Shown here: in pieces, positions 25,091 through 36,512 of the stretch
Position numbering within the stretch: the stretch's first letter is position 1
How the letters are laid out: the number at the start of each line of letters is the position of its first letter
Assembly (NCBI GenBank): GCA_000469685.2
Contig: LS997566.1
Location: forward strand, 44,193,442 to 44,257,441
DNA length: 64,000 bases
Origin: Haemonchus contortus
Lineage: Eukaryota; Nematoda; Chromadorea; Rhabditida; Trichostrongylidae
Reading direction: 5' to 3'
Translations under genes and position numbers: made by a program
The notes under the pieces: generated by a model
The model's database searches: none
The model's input: only the letters and a program-made list of their open reading frames with translations
What the model was told of the DNA's origin: nothing

Positions 25091-25300
25091 TTGGTCCCGA
25101 GGAATCTCATTCTGCTGGATTTCTTTCGAGGAAGACCTGCTCTCCCAGAAGACATGGATCCAGAAGAACCAGATGCCAGAGAAATACAGTGGGTGGGGTG
25201 CACGCAGTGCTGCGTTTGGGTGCACGCTGTGTGTGCGCGAGGTGTGCAACATCGAAACTGTAGAGCTTGCATGAAGGGGATATTCAGTATACATGTTTAA
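25091..25300 (+). pseudogene. PHD-finger-like fragment in the palindromic element core
   Basis: The frame ending at TAA (25298-25300) reads EIQWVGCTQCCVWVHAVCA followed by CRAC: W-x2-C-x2-C-x2-W-x-H-x2-C...C-x2-C, the second half of a PHD zinc finger. The first zinc ligand pair is not seen in frame. C-terminal PHD fingers occur on some transposases, so this is probably the remnant of the element's own protein. Confidence 0.45.
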
Positions 25301-26596
25301 TGTGGGTCAAGAACACGGGGTTTAACGTAAAAAATTAAGGGTCAATGAGATATGAGAAATCATCGCTGAATTTCTACATATTGTAGAATTAATAATGATG
25401 TTGTAATTGTGAACGGTTACTGGATAAAATTGATCAAGAGAAGAGTTCACGGAAGCAATGAAAGAATATAAGTGGCGAAGATGCAGCGAAAACTACTCAT
25501 TGCTTGGTTGAGAGGCAGAATGGTGGACATTAGCGGAGAAGTTGTGAGTTCACCTCCAAAGCAGCATAAAAATGAAAAGGGGTAGAATCATATAAGTCCT
25601 CCCACAATTCAGTCCTATGCTGCCGCGTAAATGCATGACTAGGAGAGAATTCAAGCAAAAAAAACTGAAAGACAGCTAATGAAAGCAATACACAGAATGA
25701 TTTTCAAAAGGCGCAAGAACAATTAAAAAACAAAGGTTAGAAACGAAGAAGCAATAAATGTAGATTAAATCTCACTACAAGTGTTTCCCAGTATCCACTG
25801 CTGCGGTGAATAGCAATAACAGAATTATAATTAAAGCAGCGTCAAGTACAAAGTCACTGCAAAGTAGAGTCAGAATTTTCAAATACGGAATACGAGTTAG
25901 AAAAGCCAGAGTGTGAATGGATAACAAGTAGAATGTAGTACCAGCAGAATAAAAACACACAAATGAAATGCGAACAGTGCTTGAGCCTCGGTTAGCGCGG
26001 TATCCAGCGGAACGGCATCAGAATAGTGTTCAGCAGAGAATCTTGTAGAATATAATAGTCATCAGATTAGAATAATAGTAGAATAGCGTAGGGAACAGAA
26101 AAATAAGAGGGAAGGTTGCATTGATCGGCGTCGAGAGGCAGCTGCTATTGGTCCCGCAACGAATTGCCCGATTTTAAGCTAGACAGTTGTCGCAAAAAGT
26201 TGACAAGTGTCGCGCACAACTCGTCCGCCAATTTTTCGGTGTGTAGATTTAGCTGCGAGTGGAGTTCTGTGATCTTCTTGGCGTGTGATAGCCACAATAT
26301 TCACCATTTAAGTGGTGATTATCCATTATTATTTCATGTGTATAGATATTACCGTGGGTTGAGATATCATCAAGTTAGTTGACAAGTAAGCTTTGTCGTT
26401 AATGTAAATGTATTGACTTTATATTGTTTAACCATAGTGGTAATAATACGATTGAAGAGATGTGAATATAATTTTATTCCCATGTACTATTCGATTTTAT
26501 CAGTCCGACAATCACATCCCGGTGAAAATGTATGGTCCGGACACCGCTTTTTCTCGAATTAGGCGCTAGAAGTAGCCCTTTTTTCGCGACAAGACG

Positions 26597-26770
26597 GATT
26601 TAATCGTCCCGTGAATGTGTGACACAGTAATTCAAACACACGCTAAAGTGCCTCCAAAACACCCATCACATAAACGACGCAAAGGAAAGGAACCCCGGGT
26701 GAAGCCCACGGGTCTGGGTGGATACGAAGGGTTATGGGGTCACACACTCACGGGACGTTAAAATCCCTCT
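26597..26770. mobile_element. inverted-repeat element, family D, copy 1
   Basis: Ends CGTCCCGTGAATGTGTGACAC and GTCACACACTCACGGGACG are inverted repeats, bordered by TTAA-like sequence. The interior CAAAGGAAAGGAACCCCGGG and GAAGCCCACGGG recur inverted at 41868-41995. R1 at 37540 lacks it. Confidence 0.6.
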
Positions 26771-27231
26771 AATTTTTCGCTGGCCCATCATAATGGTGCT
26801 TAGGGACGTCTTATAACCCAGAAAATTGAGTGTTTTGCCTAACACTTTAGAGATAAGGAGCACCGGGGTGATCTACCAATGCAGTGTGATCCATCCTGTG
26901 CAGAAGGTGTTTTTCTAAACGGTAGTATGATAGTCCTCAAATTTTCCCCTAAACAGTCCTTATCAGTTGATTCTTCTGTCACGAACGACTACGCTCCCGT
27001 CACGAAACGCATCCCAAGTGTTAAGGCTTATCTGTTAATGCGATGAGCGTAAGGCTTCCTGTGGCTTTTATCTTCTAATGCCATTATCGGCCGTTATCAG
27101 TTGTGATGTTCTTCTGCCCCTTATCACCAATGTTCTTACCCAATCGTGTGTGGCCCTTCGAATTTCCCAGTGATTTGAACTTCCGGTCGAACTCATGCGA
27201 CGAACTCTCCTACCGAGTTTGACGATCTATA

Positions 27232-30200
27232 CTTACTTGGATACTTGGACGCTCGTTGTCGGCTGATAATCCTCAGCGGCGAGCACACGCTTCCATCCAT
27301 TTTTGACGATCTTGAGCGGTTTGGGACCAGTGTTGACCATCGTTTCCCTGAAGTTTCTTCAGTGAATCACTCCATCTCGTTGCAGGACGGCCATGTGTGC
27401 GTTTAATCTCACGTGGGTACCAGAACGTGACGCGAGTGGTCCACCTGTCGTCCGTGCGTCTAGCCACGTGCCCTGCCCATCGTTTCATTGCGTTCCACGC
27501 GTACACTTCGGCGTCACGGATGCCGGACATTGAGCGCATGTCTGCGCTGCGGAGGTTGAGACTCCTCTGCTTTGCGCGGTTGATCTTCAGCAGCGTCCGC
27601 TCTAGAGCTCTTTGTGCGCGAGCCAACATTAGCGTTGGCGTCTTGTTCTCCGCCCACGTCTCGGATGCATAACAGAGTGCTGGCAATACCGTAGAGTCGA
27701 AAAGGTCAGCTCGTACTTTCTTGTCCGATACGAGATGAGCCGCTTCTCTTATGTTTCCGATTGCCGCCCACGCGCATCTTCTGCGCCTCATAATCTCTGC
27801 ACGCAGGTTGTTGTCCATGGAAATTAGTCGGCCGAAGTACACATAGGAGTCGGTGAACGGTAACGTGGTCCCTTCTAGTGTGATGGGTGACGCATCCGCC
27901 CATTCGTTTCGCATGACCATTGTCTTGCTCCTGTTCATCGTGAGGCCAATGGCTTTGCTGACGTCGTCCAACTCCTCCACCATCTGCTGCAGCTCCTCTC
28001 GGTTTTGGCTGATGAGGACGATATCGTCTGCGAAGCGCAAGTTGGATTATTTCCTGCCGTCGATATTGATGCCTTTATCGTCCCAGTCCAGTTGCAGCAT
28101 CGCGTGGTTCGTGCAGCATCGCGTGGTGAATAGTTTAGGAGATATCGTGTCACCCTGCCTGACTCCTTTCTCAATCGGCACGCGCAGCTCTCGTTGGAAC
28201 ATGCGGATGGTGGTAAATGTGTCTGTATTCCGTTGTTCCAGGAGGTTGATGTAGCATGGATCGACTCCTGCATGATGCAATGCGTTCCAGACAGAGTTGT
28301 GCTCCACACTATCGAATGCCTTCGCATAGTCGATAAAGCAGAGAAGGAGTGGTTGTTTGTATTCCCTGGTCCGCTCTATTAGCTGCGTGATAGTGTGGAT
28401 GTGGTCCATGCAACAGAAACCCTTGCGAAAACCGGCTTGTTCGACTGGTTGGTACTCGTCCAATTGCCTCTCAAGTCTGTTTAGTATGATCTTAGTAAAC
28501 AGCTTGTACGGCTGCGAGAGAAGCGCAATTGGACGGTAGTTTTTTATTTGATCGCGCTCTCCTTTCTTGAACAGAAGAACCGTGTTTGACTTCTTCCACT
28601 GGTCCGGAATCCTCTGAGCGTCCGGGTACTTGTTGAAGCGCTTGGTGAGCTGCTTGATGATGGTGTGGGACGCCGATTTCAAGAAGTCCGCTGAGATGCG
28701 GTCCGGTCCAGGTGCCTTTCTCGGTTTCATCTGACGTATGGCGCGTTCTACCTCCCATTCTTCTATCCCCGGAGCCACCTCTTGTGTTGGCGTAGGAATA
28801 CGTGAAACCGATACCGTCGACCGAAAGAGGTTCGTGTAGTAGCTGACGGCAATCTCCTCGATCTTCGTTCTCGATGTCTGCGGTCTGCCCTTCGCGTCCC
28901 TCATAACTGCGATGATCGAGCGAGAGTCATTAAGGTCCTTACGACATCGCTTGAGGCTCGCTCTCGCCTCTGCTGCTTCCTTCAGTCGGGTGTCCTTGTA
29001 TCGCTGTATCGACTCTCTCACAGCGATGCGGCACGCTTTATTGATCGTAGCACGTTCCAGAAGTGAAGACGCAGAGTTACGGTAAACGGCAGCCCGTTGT
29101 TGGAGGAGGGTGCGAGCATTTCCATCGATCCATTCCTGAAACAGCCGATGCCGTTGCGCAGTGTAGAAGTCCAGTTACGAGCAAGTCGTAATCGTGTGTC
29201 AAGTCCTGTGCCTCCTGCCACGCGTACTGAACAGCTGCCACCTCCATGGCGCTAGTGTCATACCGCGGTAGTCGTATTGGAGGAGGCCGGAAGTGATCAC
29301 GTCTTCGAAGTTTTGCTCGTAGGCGGATTTTGGCTCTGACGAGCCTATGGTCGCTTCCGGTACGGAACGCTTCTACCACACTGACGTCCAGCAGACTCCA
29401 CTTTCTGTTGGTGAGAACGTGGTCGATTTCGCTACGAGTCGCTGCATTAGGGCTCTCCCATGTCCAACGTCGATCCTCGTTTTTCACGAAGAAGCTGTTT
29501 CCGTGGAATAGGTTGCATGCCTCTAAAAGGTCCATCAAACGCTCTCCATTCTCGTTCGTTACTCCGATTCCATGTGGTCCAATGCGTGCTGTTGCCGGAC
29601 TTTCCTCGTGGATGACTGCGTTGAAGTCCCCAACAACGTACTTGTAGTATGATCGCTCGTTTTTTGTAACCTCCTCCAGTTCCTTATAAAAGGCGTCCTT
29701 TTCTCCGTCGGTTGCTGTTGACGTTGGCGCATAGCAGTTAATAATGCTGACTGTGGTGCGCTTGTCGATGCGTAGCCGGAGAACGGCCAGTCGCGGACTG
29801 AGTACCTCGGTTGAGTCGATCAGATGTTCGATCCGACGATGGACCAAGAATCCCACGCCTCCGACGTTTTTTCCGTCGACTTTCGCTCCTAGAACGAAGA
29901 GGTGCCCGTCATTGGTCTTCTTGATGGCCGTTTCCTTGGTTTTCGTCTCCTGAAGAGCAATGACCTCGAAGCGAAGCCTCGTGCTGGTCTCATTCAAGAT
30001 AGTTTGGTCCGCCTTTGAGGCAATGGTACGGCAGTTGTAGGTACAAATTCGTAAGCAGTCTCCATGCCTCGAAGGTTTTTCGTCCTGTGCACTCCAAATC
30101 CTGCGGCGGTTTTTGTCTACAGGTCCCTTCAGGTCGCCGTTTGCTCCAGTGCACTTGGAGCTCGTGCTTCCATCTGCGCCGCTACGGACCCTCATTGTGC

Positions 30201-30337
30201 GTGTTGAAGCTGTTGTACCGTCCTCGGGTAGCTAGCCCATTTTGAGGCGGTGATTACCTCCACTGTTAGCCGGAATTCCTTCCGTTTCGCCCCCTCGCCA
30301 CTTCGAGGCCAGTGGTAGGATTTGGGGGGGGGGGGGG
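27232..30337 (-). mobile_element. RTE-clade non-LTR retrotransposon, nearly complete
   Basis: Minus-strand element with apurinic endonuclease (30195-29077: ICTYNCRTIASKADQ, ALQETKTKE, VVGDFNAV, GSDHRLVRAK) and reverse transcriptase (29021-27273: [79 protein letters not shown]). Breaks: frame changes near 29170 and 29020, a 19-bp direct duplication (CACGCGATGCTGC... twice, near 28090-28135), and one TAA just before [10 protein letters not shown] (28041-28049). Exact 13-bp target duplication TTGACGATCTATA at 27219-27231 and 30338-30350. The 5' end is a run of 14 C (minus strand). The 3' end carries ATCCAAGTAAGTATA. Recently active copy, now dead. Confidence 0.9.
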
Positions 30338-30499
30338 TTGACGATCTATAACACCACAAATCGATACTAGTCAATATTGGTTGGTCCATAGCATCTAGTG
30401 CTACCTCTATCATCACACGAACCTGACTCCCATTCAATCTCTGGGACTGACCACGAAAGGATCGGATCGCCAATTTAGTAGTCTATGCACTTATGGTCG

Positions 30500-30780
30500 G
30501 TGAAGTTGGAGTAGTGGCAAGTGCCGCACTATCATGCGCATAGTCCGAGGATCGAATCCCGTATCGATACTCGCTCAGACCTAGCTATCCAATCCTACTG
30601 CGTCTGTTAATTGGTGCCACACGTCTGTGAGGATAAAAGCAGTGACTTTTGCATCGGCTGGCCATCGCAAGTCATTGTATAGGCCACATGCGCATTCAAT
30701 ACGCCACTATGTTCTGAATGAATATCGAGTGCAGGACGCATCCCTCAGACGTGACTGGTCAACGCCGAAGATCTTATAAG
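30500..30780 (+). mobile_element. tRNA-derived SINE, copy 3
   Basis: Head GGAGTAGTGGCAAGTGCCGC, B-box GGATCGAATCCC, body GTGAGGATAAAAGCAGTGAC and GGCCACATGCGCATTCAATACGC. Clearest B box of the four copies. Follows the R1 end. Confidence 0.65.
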
Positions 30781-31189
30781 AATGTCGGTTGGAAATGAAG
30801 TTGGGGGCATCTCTTTTATCAACACTAGCGGCTAGAGCGCAGGAAAGAAGGGTGACCAGTTTTGCGGTTCCTTTGAGCGGTACTTTGTTAACATAAATGG
30901 CAGTCCTTCTTTATTAACCCTCTAACGCAGTATTGGAGAAGAGTGATACCCTCAACCCCCGAGTACCTTTTCTGTGAATCTTGTTTTCTTGTGAGCTGAT
31001 TTCATAAGGGCAGTAGCATCTAGCCTATTGACTTTATGTCTTTTGAAGAGTGCATCCGTTTGCCCATGCTCGCACTGAGAGAGCATATGTGTAGCTCTCT
31101 TTGCGCTCGAGATAGCTCTCCTTATAAGCCCATCTCGAAAACTAAAAATGATCAGTTTATAGGTGTACTAAGTTCAACCATTCGTCAAA

Positions 31190-34100
31190 ATGGAAGGTGA
31201 CCAGAGCTCCTCCAGACCGAGAGTACTAAGCTCTTCGCGGTCGAGAATACCAAGGCCAGTTCCAAGAGGTAAATTATGTACATTTTGCAGTTTATCTAAA
31301 AACCTTCAATAAATCAATTTCTACGGTTTTACTAAATACAATTTCCTGTTTTCAAACGTACAGGTAAAAAGTCAAAAAAAAACGCAGTGGATCTGTAAAA
31401 TAGAGCCTTTTTTATATCGTTTCAATCACAGCTTTGACGAAGGTCGTTTGAAAAAAGAGGTAAGAAAACGATAGGTGGTCTTGGTGGCCTTCATTGCCAG
31501 GACGCCTCTTGTGGGGCGAGTTTGAAATGGTCTTGTACAATCTTTCATCGATCACAATTGAAGAATTTGGAGGAATAATTTCATGTGCTTCCATTCGAAT
31601 AGAATCATCAAGTTTTCCCGATCACTATATAAACCTGTGCTTTTGTTGGAATAACTCAAGAAAAGTGCAAGAACTTCCTCAAGCCTGTCATTCAAAATAC
31701 TGAACATTCTTTTGCAGCTCTTCCTTCAGCGTCTGCTGCTATTCAAGCAGCGCGTAATCTCAAACGAAGAAGTATAGGGAACTTGAGCAGATCGACATGC
31801 ACGCCAGCGAAAAAAACCTGCGTTATCTTCTTCGGCTACCCCTCATTATTCAGGTGAGGGGCTGTTTACCGTTTGGACCGTGCGAGATGCCTGCGTCGTT
31901 GTAGCTGAGTAAATTTCGTTCGTTTTAAGTAGCAAAGCCGCTGCCGGATTCAATGAGAACAGGAAGGGCGACGGTGGCAGTGTCGGGGAATCAACTGCGC
32001 TATTTACAAACCACAGCTGCCTCTCCAGGAAATTCCCAGAATCAATCCACTGCAATAAGTCAGTCTTTGCTTTAACCTGTAGAGATAGCTGTGTGGGAGC
32101 GTATTTCCAACAATTTCTAAGGTCGACGATCGTCTTCGATTAATCGTGTAAGCGCTGTGGTGGCAGAATTGAAAGCCAGAATCGTTCAGCTTGAGGGAGA
32201 GATTGAAAAGTATAAAGCTGAATCAGAGTTCACCAAGGTAGATCAGCTTTAATGGAGTTTACTATCTTAACTATTCTTTACTGTAGGAATTTATTTCAGA
32301 GTCAGGTGGCGTTGAAGGACCGAAATATGGAATTGCTCCAGGTTTGTTTGTTAGTACGTAGTCATCCAGTAACCCCACCGCCCCAAACAATTACTACAGA
32401 GTTCCTTGGAGAGCTTCAAGCAAACTCTGGCATTGAAGGATACACAACTAAATTCGATCCAAATGGCTTTAGAAGCAGAGAAGGGCGTGCGAATGATGAT
32501 ATTGGCGTTGTCTTGAAAACATATTTTCTTTTTTTTTACTGCTTGTGAATTGTTAAGAAAGAAACTGAAAATGCGCACTTGAAAACTGAGCTGTGTGAAA
32601 GAATGGAAGATATCGGTCGCCTGACGTCGCAGTTAGCTGCGAAGCGCGACGAACTCCGAGAAAAGGATGAGCAGATGCGGCTCCTACACAATGCTGTTGT
32701 TGACTTGAAGGTATGAATTCCCGAATTGCTGTGAATTTTTACTATTGTGTGCTCATTATCATTTCTTGTTTAGCAGCAAAATAACTTCAGGGGTTTTTAC
32801 CGATAAACTGTCAAGTATTAAGCTTGATAATAGCTTTCCTTTTGCTCAGAGCTTTCGCGAAGAATTCTCTCTATCGCCCATGGTTCACACCGACAACCCT
32901 GAACTTTGTTCGTTGAAGGAGCTCGGAAGTTCGAACTGTATTCTGGACTTGCATTGGTATAGGAAAATTCAGAGCATCGCCATTTTGATAGCGCGTTGGA
33001 TGCCCTGACTGGTGTTCATCCTTTCGGCTTGTGTTCGGCCCATTCTTCCATTTCGGCTTCCGTCGTCCACTTCTAGGTTCAGCAAAAGGATTCCTGGCGT
33101 TGGGTTCTCGAACGATAGGTTCATAAAGGATTTGACCGAGCATTCGAAGTTTTATCGATCATCGACTGATCTTTTTTGATTGCCTGAATATATGTAAACT
33201 CATTCAGGTTAGATGCGAGCGAAAAATTGTGATCAAATTGTTTAAGGGGTGTCCGCTACTCAGCGGAACTTAGAAGCTTTCGGGGTTTTTAAACGAAATA
33301 AAGACATTTCCAGGACATCTATTCTTGGAAAAGGAGCACAAGCTCTCTAGGTAACATTTCCGTAGCAACATTTCCAACAAATTGATTTTGAAGGGCCAAA
33401 TACGTGTTGCTGTTCGTGTCCGACCCCCACTGGGTAAGGAACTGGATGTGCCAACTAACCATCTCTCGTATCCTGGAGTGTCCTCGATAAAACTGGACCA
33501 GGTGAGAGTGTAGTCATTTCAAAGGACTCCGTAATAGTGTTGGCTTGTTATTATGTTTTTATTCCAGAGCAAAGGATCTCAGAGTTTCGAGTTCCAGCGT
33601 GTGTTTGGTCCGAATATGAGTCAAGCACGCGTATTCAACGACGTGGAGGAGCTAATATTGGTATGATGGGTGTCTCGTTTTTGTGAGCTATTTCAAAATT
33701 GGCTTTCATTTTTCTGCTTGCAGTCTTGCCTTCATGGTTACAATGTTTCTATCATAGCTTACGGGCAAACAGGAAGCGGGAAAACACACACTATGAGAGG
33801 AGGTGAGTTTGCCTATATGTTTTTATCAGTGATTCTAAATTAATTTCAACAATTTCCTTTCTTCTGATTCATTGAGTTTGTACCCATCGAAATGGAATCC
33901 AAGGTTAAATTAGGGTAATTGTCCAGTACCTAAAATATTATTGGAACATTGGCGAGGAGTAATAGAATGCATGCACCTGTATCTCAATCTTGAATCGATT
34001 CTCAGCTGGCCAGCTCTTATTTATTTTTCGGAACCACGTCAGAGCCTGATGCTTTCTAAAAACATCCTTCTGCGTTGACTGTTCGCCTTTCGGATATCGT

Positions 34101-36512
34101 TTTGAGGAATAGCCATCAAAATGTCAGTTTTGAATAGATTTTTCACGTCCTTTTCCTTTTTTACAGGTGAGGGCGAATCCGAGGGAATCATTCCACGAGC
34201 TGTCAAGTTTCTGTTTAATTCAAGAGACAAGTTGGCGGATCTGGATTGGGAGGTGTCGTGCCTCAACTATTCTGGTTTGAGACATCGAAATCGCTAAAGA
34301 CTAATATCATAAATTAGCTGTCGGCTGTTTTCAGTTTGAGTTCAAAGCCTCATTCCTCGAAGTTTACAACGAGGAGGTGTATGATCTACTTGCCGAACGA
34401 AAAAAAACTGGACATCAAGATGGGGTCGGGCAACACTTCGATCAGTGGCTTGAAATATTGCGACATCACTGCTGCAGATGATGTAAGTTGCTAATTGTCT
34501 GTACCCTTTTCTTCGGTGATCATGGAAGAATTTATGATTCATTTAGATTGAAAACCTTCTAGTAATAGCGGACAGGACCAGATCGACAGCGGCTACAAAG
34601 TGTAACGAGCAGTCGAGCAGGAGTCATGCAGTATTCGAACTCGCTATACAAGGATATAACAAAACGTCAGGTAGTATTTCTATGTCGTGTGATTTATTGC
34701 TGTATCTATTACGCTATTTATTTTTGCTGTCAGGAGCGTCACGACATGCTTGTTTGCATTTGGTGGATCTCGCAGGCTCAGAACGGGTCAAGGAGTCTGG
34801 CGCTGAGGGTGATCGTTTCAAGGAAATGACGCACATAAACTCAGCGCTGTCTAATTTGCAGAACTGCATTCGAAGTCAGTTGAATAAGGTAACAGTGCAT
34901 TAATCATACTCTTCGGAGGCAATGATGTCAAAACTTTGATCAGAAGAATTAATTCGTTAAAAGTTTTTGCTGGTATGTAGAATAAGCGATCCTGAGCCTC
35001 ATGTACCATTCGCCATAATTTTATATCCAACTCTTCATGAAAGTATAAACCAATCATCAACCTGCAGTGAAATTTCAGAACTCTAACAAGAATTTCACAT
35101 ACTTTACCCCAATTCCAACCTAACTAACTATGATTATGCGCGATAGCCTGGGAGTTGGTATTGGGTTGTCCAAAAAATCCTGCGACACTTTGAATTTGAG
35201 GATCGCTAGCTATTTGAAAGCGAATGGCGCCCAATTTTGATCTACGATCACGCCTAGTGGGTAGTGCAAAATATTATAAAAAGGCTTCTTCTCTCACGGA
35301 AAAACAGTTACGGATCGTACAAATCCGAGTATCCTTCGACCCATCGTGTATTATGAATTTCTACAAGGACATTCTGCAAGAGAGGCAGCTTATAACTTCT
35401 GTGCTGCGTTCAAGAAAGATGTGGTACACCATTCCACTGTCAGTCGCTGGTATCACCGCTTCGAGTCCGGAGATATTTCTATCGAAGGGCAGGAACGTCC
35501 TGGACGTCCGCCAACTCTTAATGATGATTTGCGCAGCGCTATGATCTCAAAGCCGAACATAACCACTCGGGAATTAGCAATGACACTAGGGTGCAGCAAA
35601 TCAACAGTCAGCAATCATCTTGCCTCTCTTGGCTTCCGCAAGATTTTTTCGACATGGGTGCCCCACGAACTTCGCGAATCGGACCGGGCCTGTCGTGTTG
35701 GCAATTGCTTCTTCGTCAGGAAGGATTTGTTGAATGGGATAGTGACAGGAGACGAAAGCTGGGTGATGTATGTAAATGATACCCGCAAGAGAGTGTGGTT
35801 GCCAAAGGGCGAACTGCCACCGAAGCAATCGAAACGTGGTTTGCAACAGAAGAAGATTCTTCTATGTTGTTGGTGGAATTGTGATGAGATGCTCTACTAC
35901 GAATTCCTGGAAGGTGGCACTACAGTGACGGCGACGACGTACTCTAACCAGCTACAGAAGAAGGTAGCCGATGCAATCCTTCACAAGTATGCAAAACGAC
36001 TGGAAACCTATCTACTGCACGACAACGCCCCCCCCCCCACGTGGCAGCGATGACGCGTTAGAAAATTCAGGAGCTAGGTTGGGAAGTACTACCCCATCCA
36101 CCGTACTCTCCCGATCTAGCCCCTTCCGACTATCACTTGTTCCGAGCCTTGAAGCGGCACCCACGAGATAAGAATTTCGATAATCAGGAACAACTCAAAA
36201 TGGAGGTGGGCAACTTCTTTAGCACGCAATCCGCTGATTTCTGGAAAAGTGGGATCGACAAACTGCCAGTGAAATGGATGAAGGTCAAAGATAATAACGG
36301 CGATTATATCACTGATTGAACTTGTCTTTTATTGTATAAAAAACGATGTAAAATTCGTGGTGTTAGTGTCGCATTATTTAATGGACAACCATAATTCCAA
36401 GACGATGTTCATCGTTGCACTGAACACCTCTGCGGCTCAAATCGCAGAAATCAAACGAATCCTGGATTTCGCACAACAGATGAGTGATGACGTTGTTGAA
36501 GTTGGTATTTAG
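31190..36512 (+). pseudogene. kinesin-14 (C-terminal motor) gene, disrupted
   Basis: Exons: 31190-31268, 31718-31853, 31930-32058, 32122-32237, 32300-32341, 32558-32710, 33394-33501, 33568-33660, 33724-33802, 34167-34252, 34335-34482, 34547-34670, ~34728-34891, then a last exon split by a mariner (to 35160, from 36392). N-terminal Ser/Arg/Pro-rich region, coiled coil (ELKARIVQLEGEIEKYKAES; RLTSQLAAKRDELREKDEQM), then the motor: [25 protein letters not shown] (P-loop), NEQSSRSH (switch I), HLVDLAGSERV (switch II), INSALSNLQNC, RDSLG and TMFIVALNTSAAQIAEIKRI. Motor after coiled coil means a minus-end directed kinesin-14, as in worm KLP-15/16/17. Breaks: 7-A run (31810-31816) and 8-A run (34400-34407), each one base too long for the frame; a tandem CTAACTAAC just before ATGATTATG in the last exon; and the mariner. 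The final six codons and stop lie in repeat R1. Confidence 0.85.
35161..36391 (+). mobile_element. full-length mariner transposon
   Basis: Inverted ends TTGGGTTGTCCAAAAAATCC and GGACAACCA with inner shared GCGACAC; TA duplicated at 35159-35160 and 36392-36393. The transposase reads from ~35224/35346: helix-turn-helix region (HSTVSRWYHRFESGDISIEG, GRPPTLNDDLRSAM), then GDESW (Asp 1), HDNAPP (Asp 2) and PYSPDLAPSDYHLF (Asp 3), spacing D34D as in mariners. Frame change near the start, a frame change in the C run at 36029-36036, and TAG at 36058-36060 make this copy inactive. It lies inside a coding exon of the kinesin. Confidence 0.9.

Larger units (their letters stand above)
22564..26260. mobile_element. 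large palindromic (long terminal inverted repeat) element
   Basis: Starts ACTCGCAGCTAAATCTACAC and ends with its inverse. The 9-bp flanks GGAGTTCTG (22555-22563, 26261-26269) are identical; R1 at 37080 has one copy. The right arm is about 885 bp (25376-26260). The left arm is the same sequence, interrupted by family A copy 2 and family C. The unique core 24650-25375 carries a PHD-finger-like ORF end. The arms encode mirror-image hydrophobic ORFs (24065-24250 plus, 25775-25960 minus) that are simply the repeated arm. Long arms plus a 9-bp duplication suggest a Mutator-like or foldback element. Confidence 0.8.
20722..30443 (+). repeat. R1 repeat copy, interrupted by at least five insertions
   Basis: Segments 20722-20742, 21259-21635, 22356-22563, 26261-26596, 26770-27231 and 30351-30443 match 36490-38083 in the same order and orientation. 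Removing the intervening elements rebuilds one ~1.6 kb R1. Diagnostic shared strings: GTTGTTGAAGTTGGTATTTA, GGCGAAGTCCTGAAGCAATT, TTATCGGCCGTTATCAGTTG. R1 has no convincing ORF. Confidence 0.8.
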
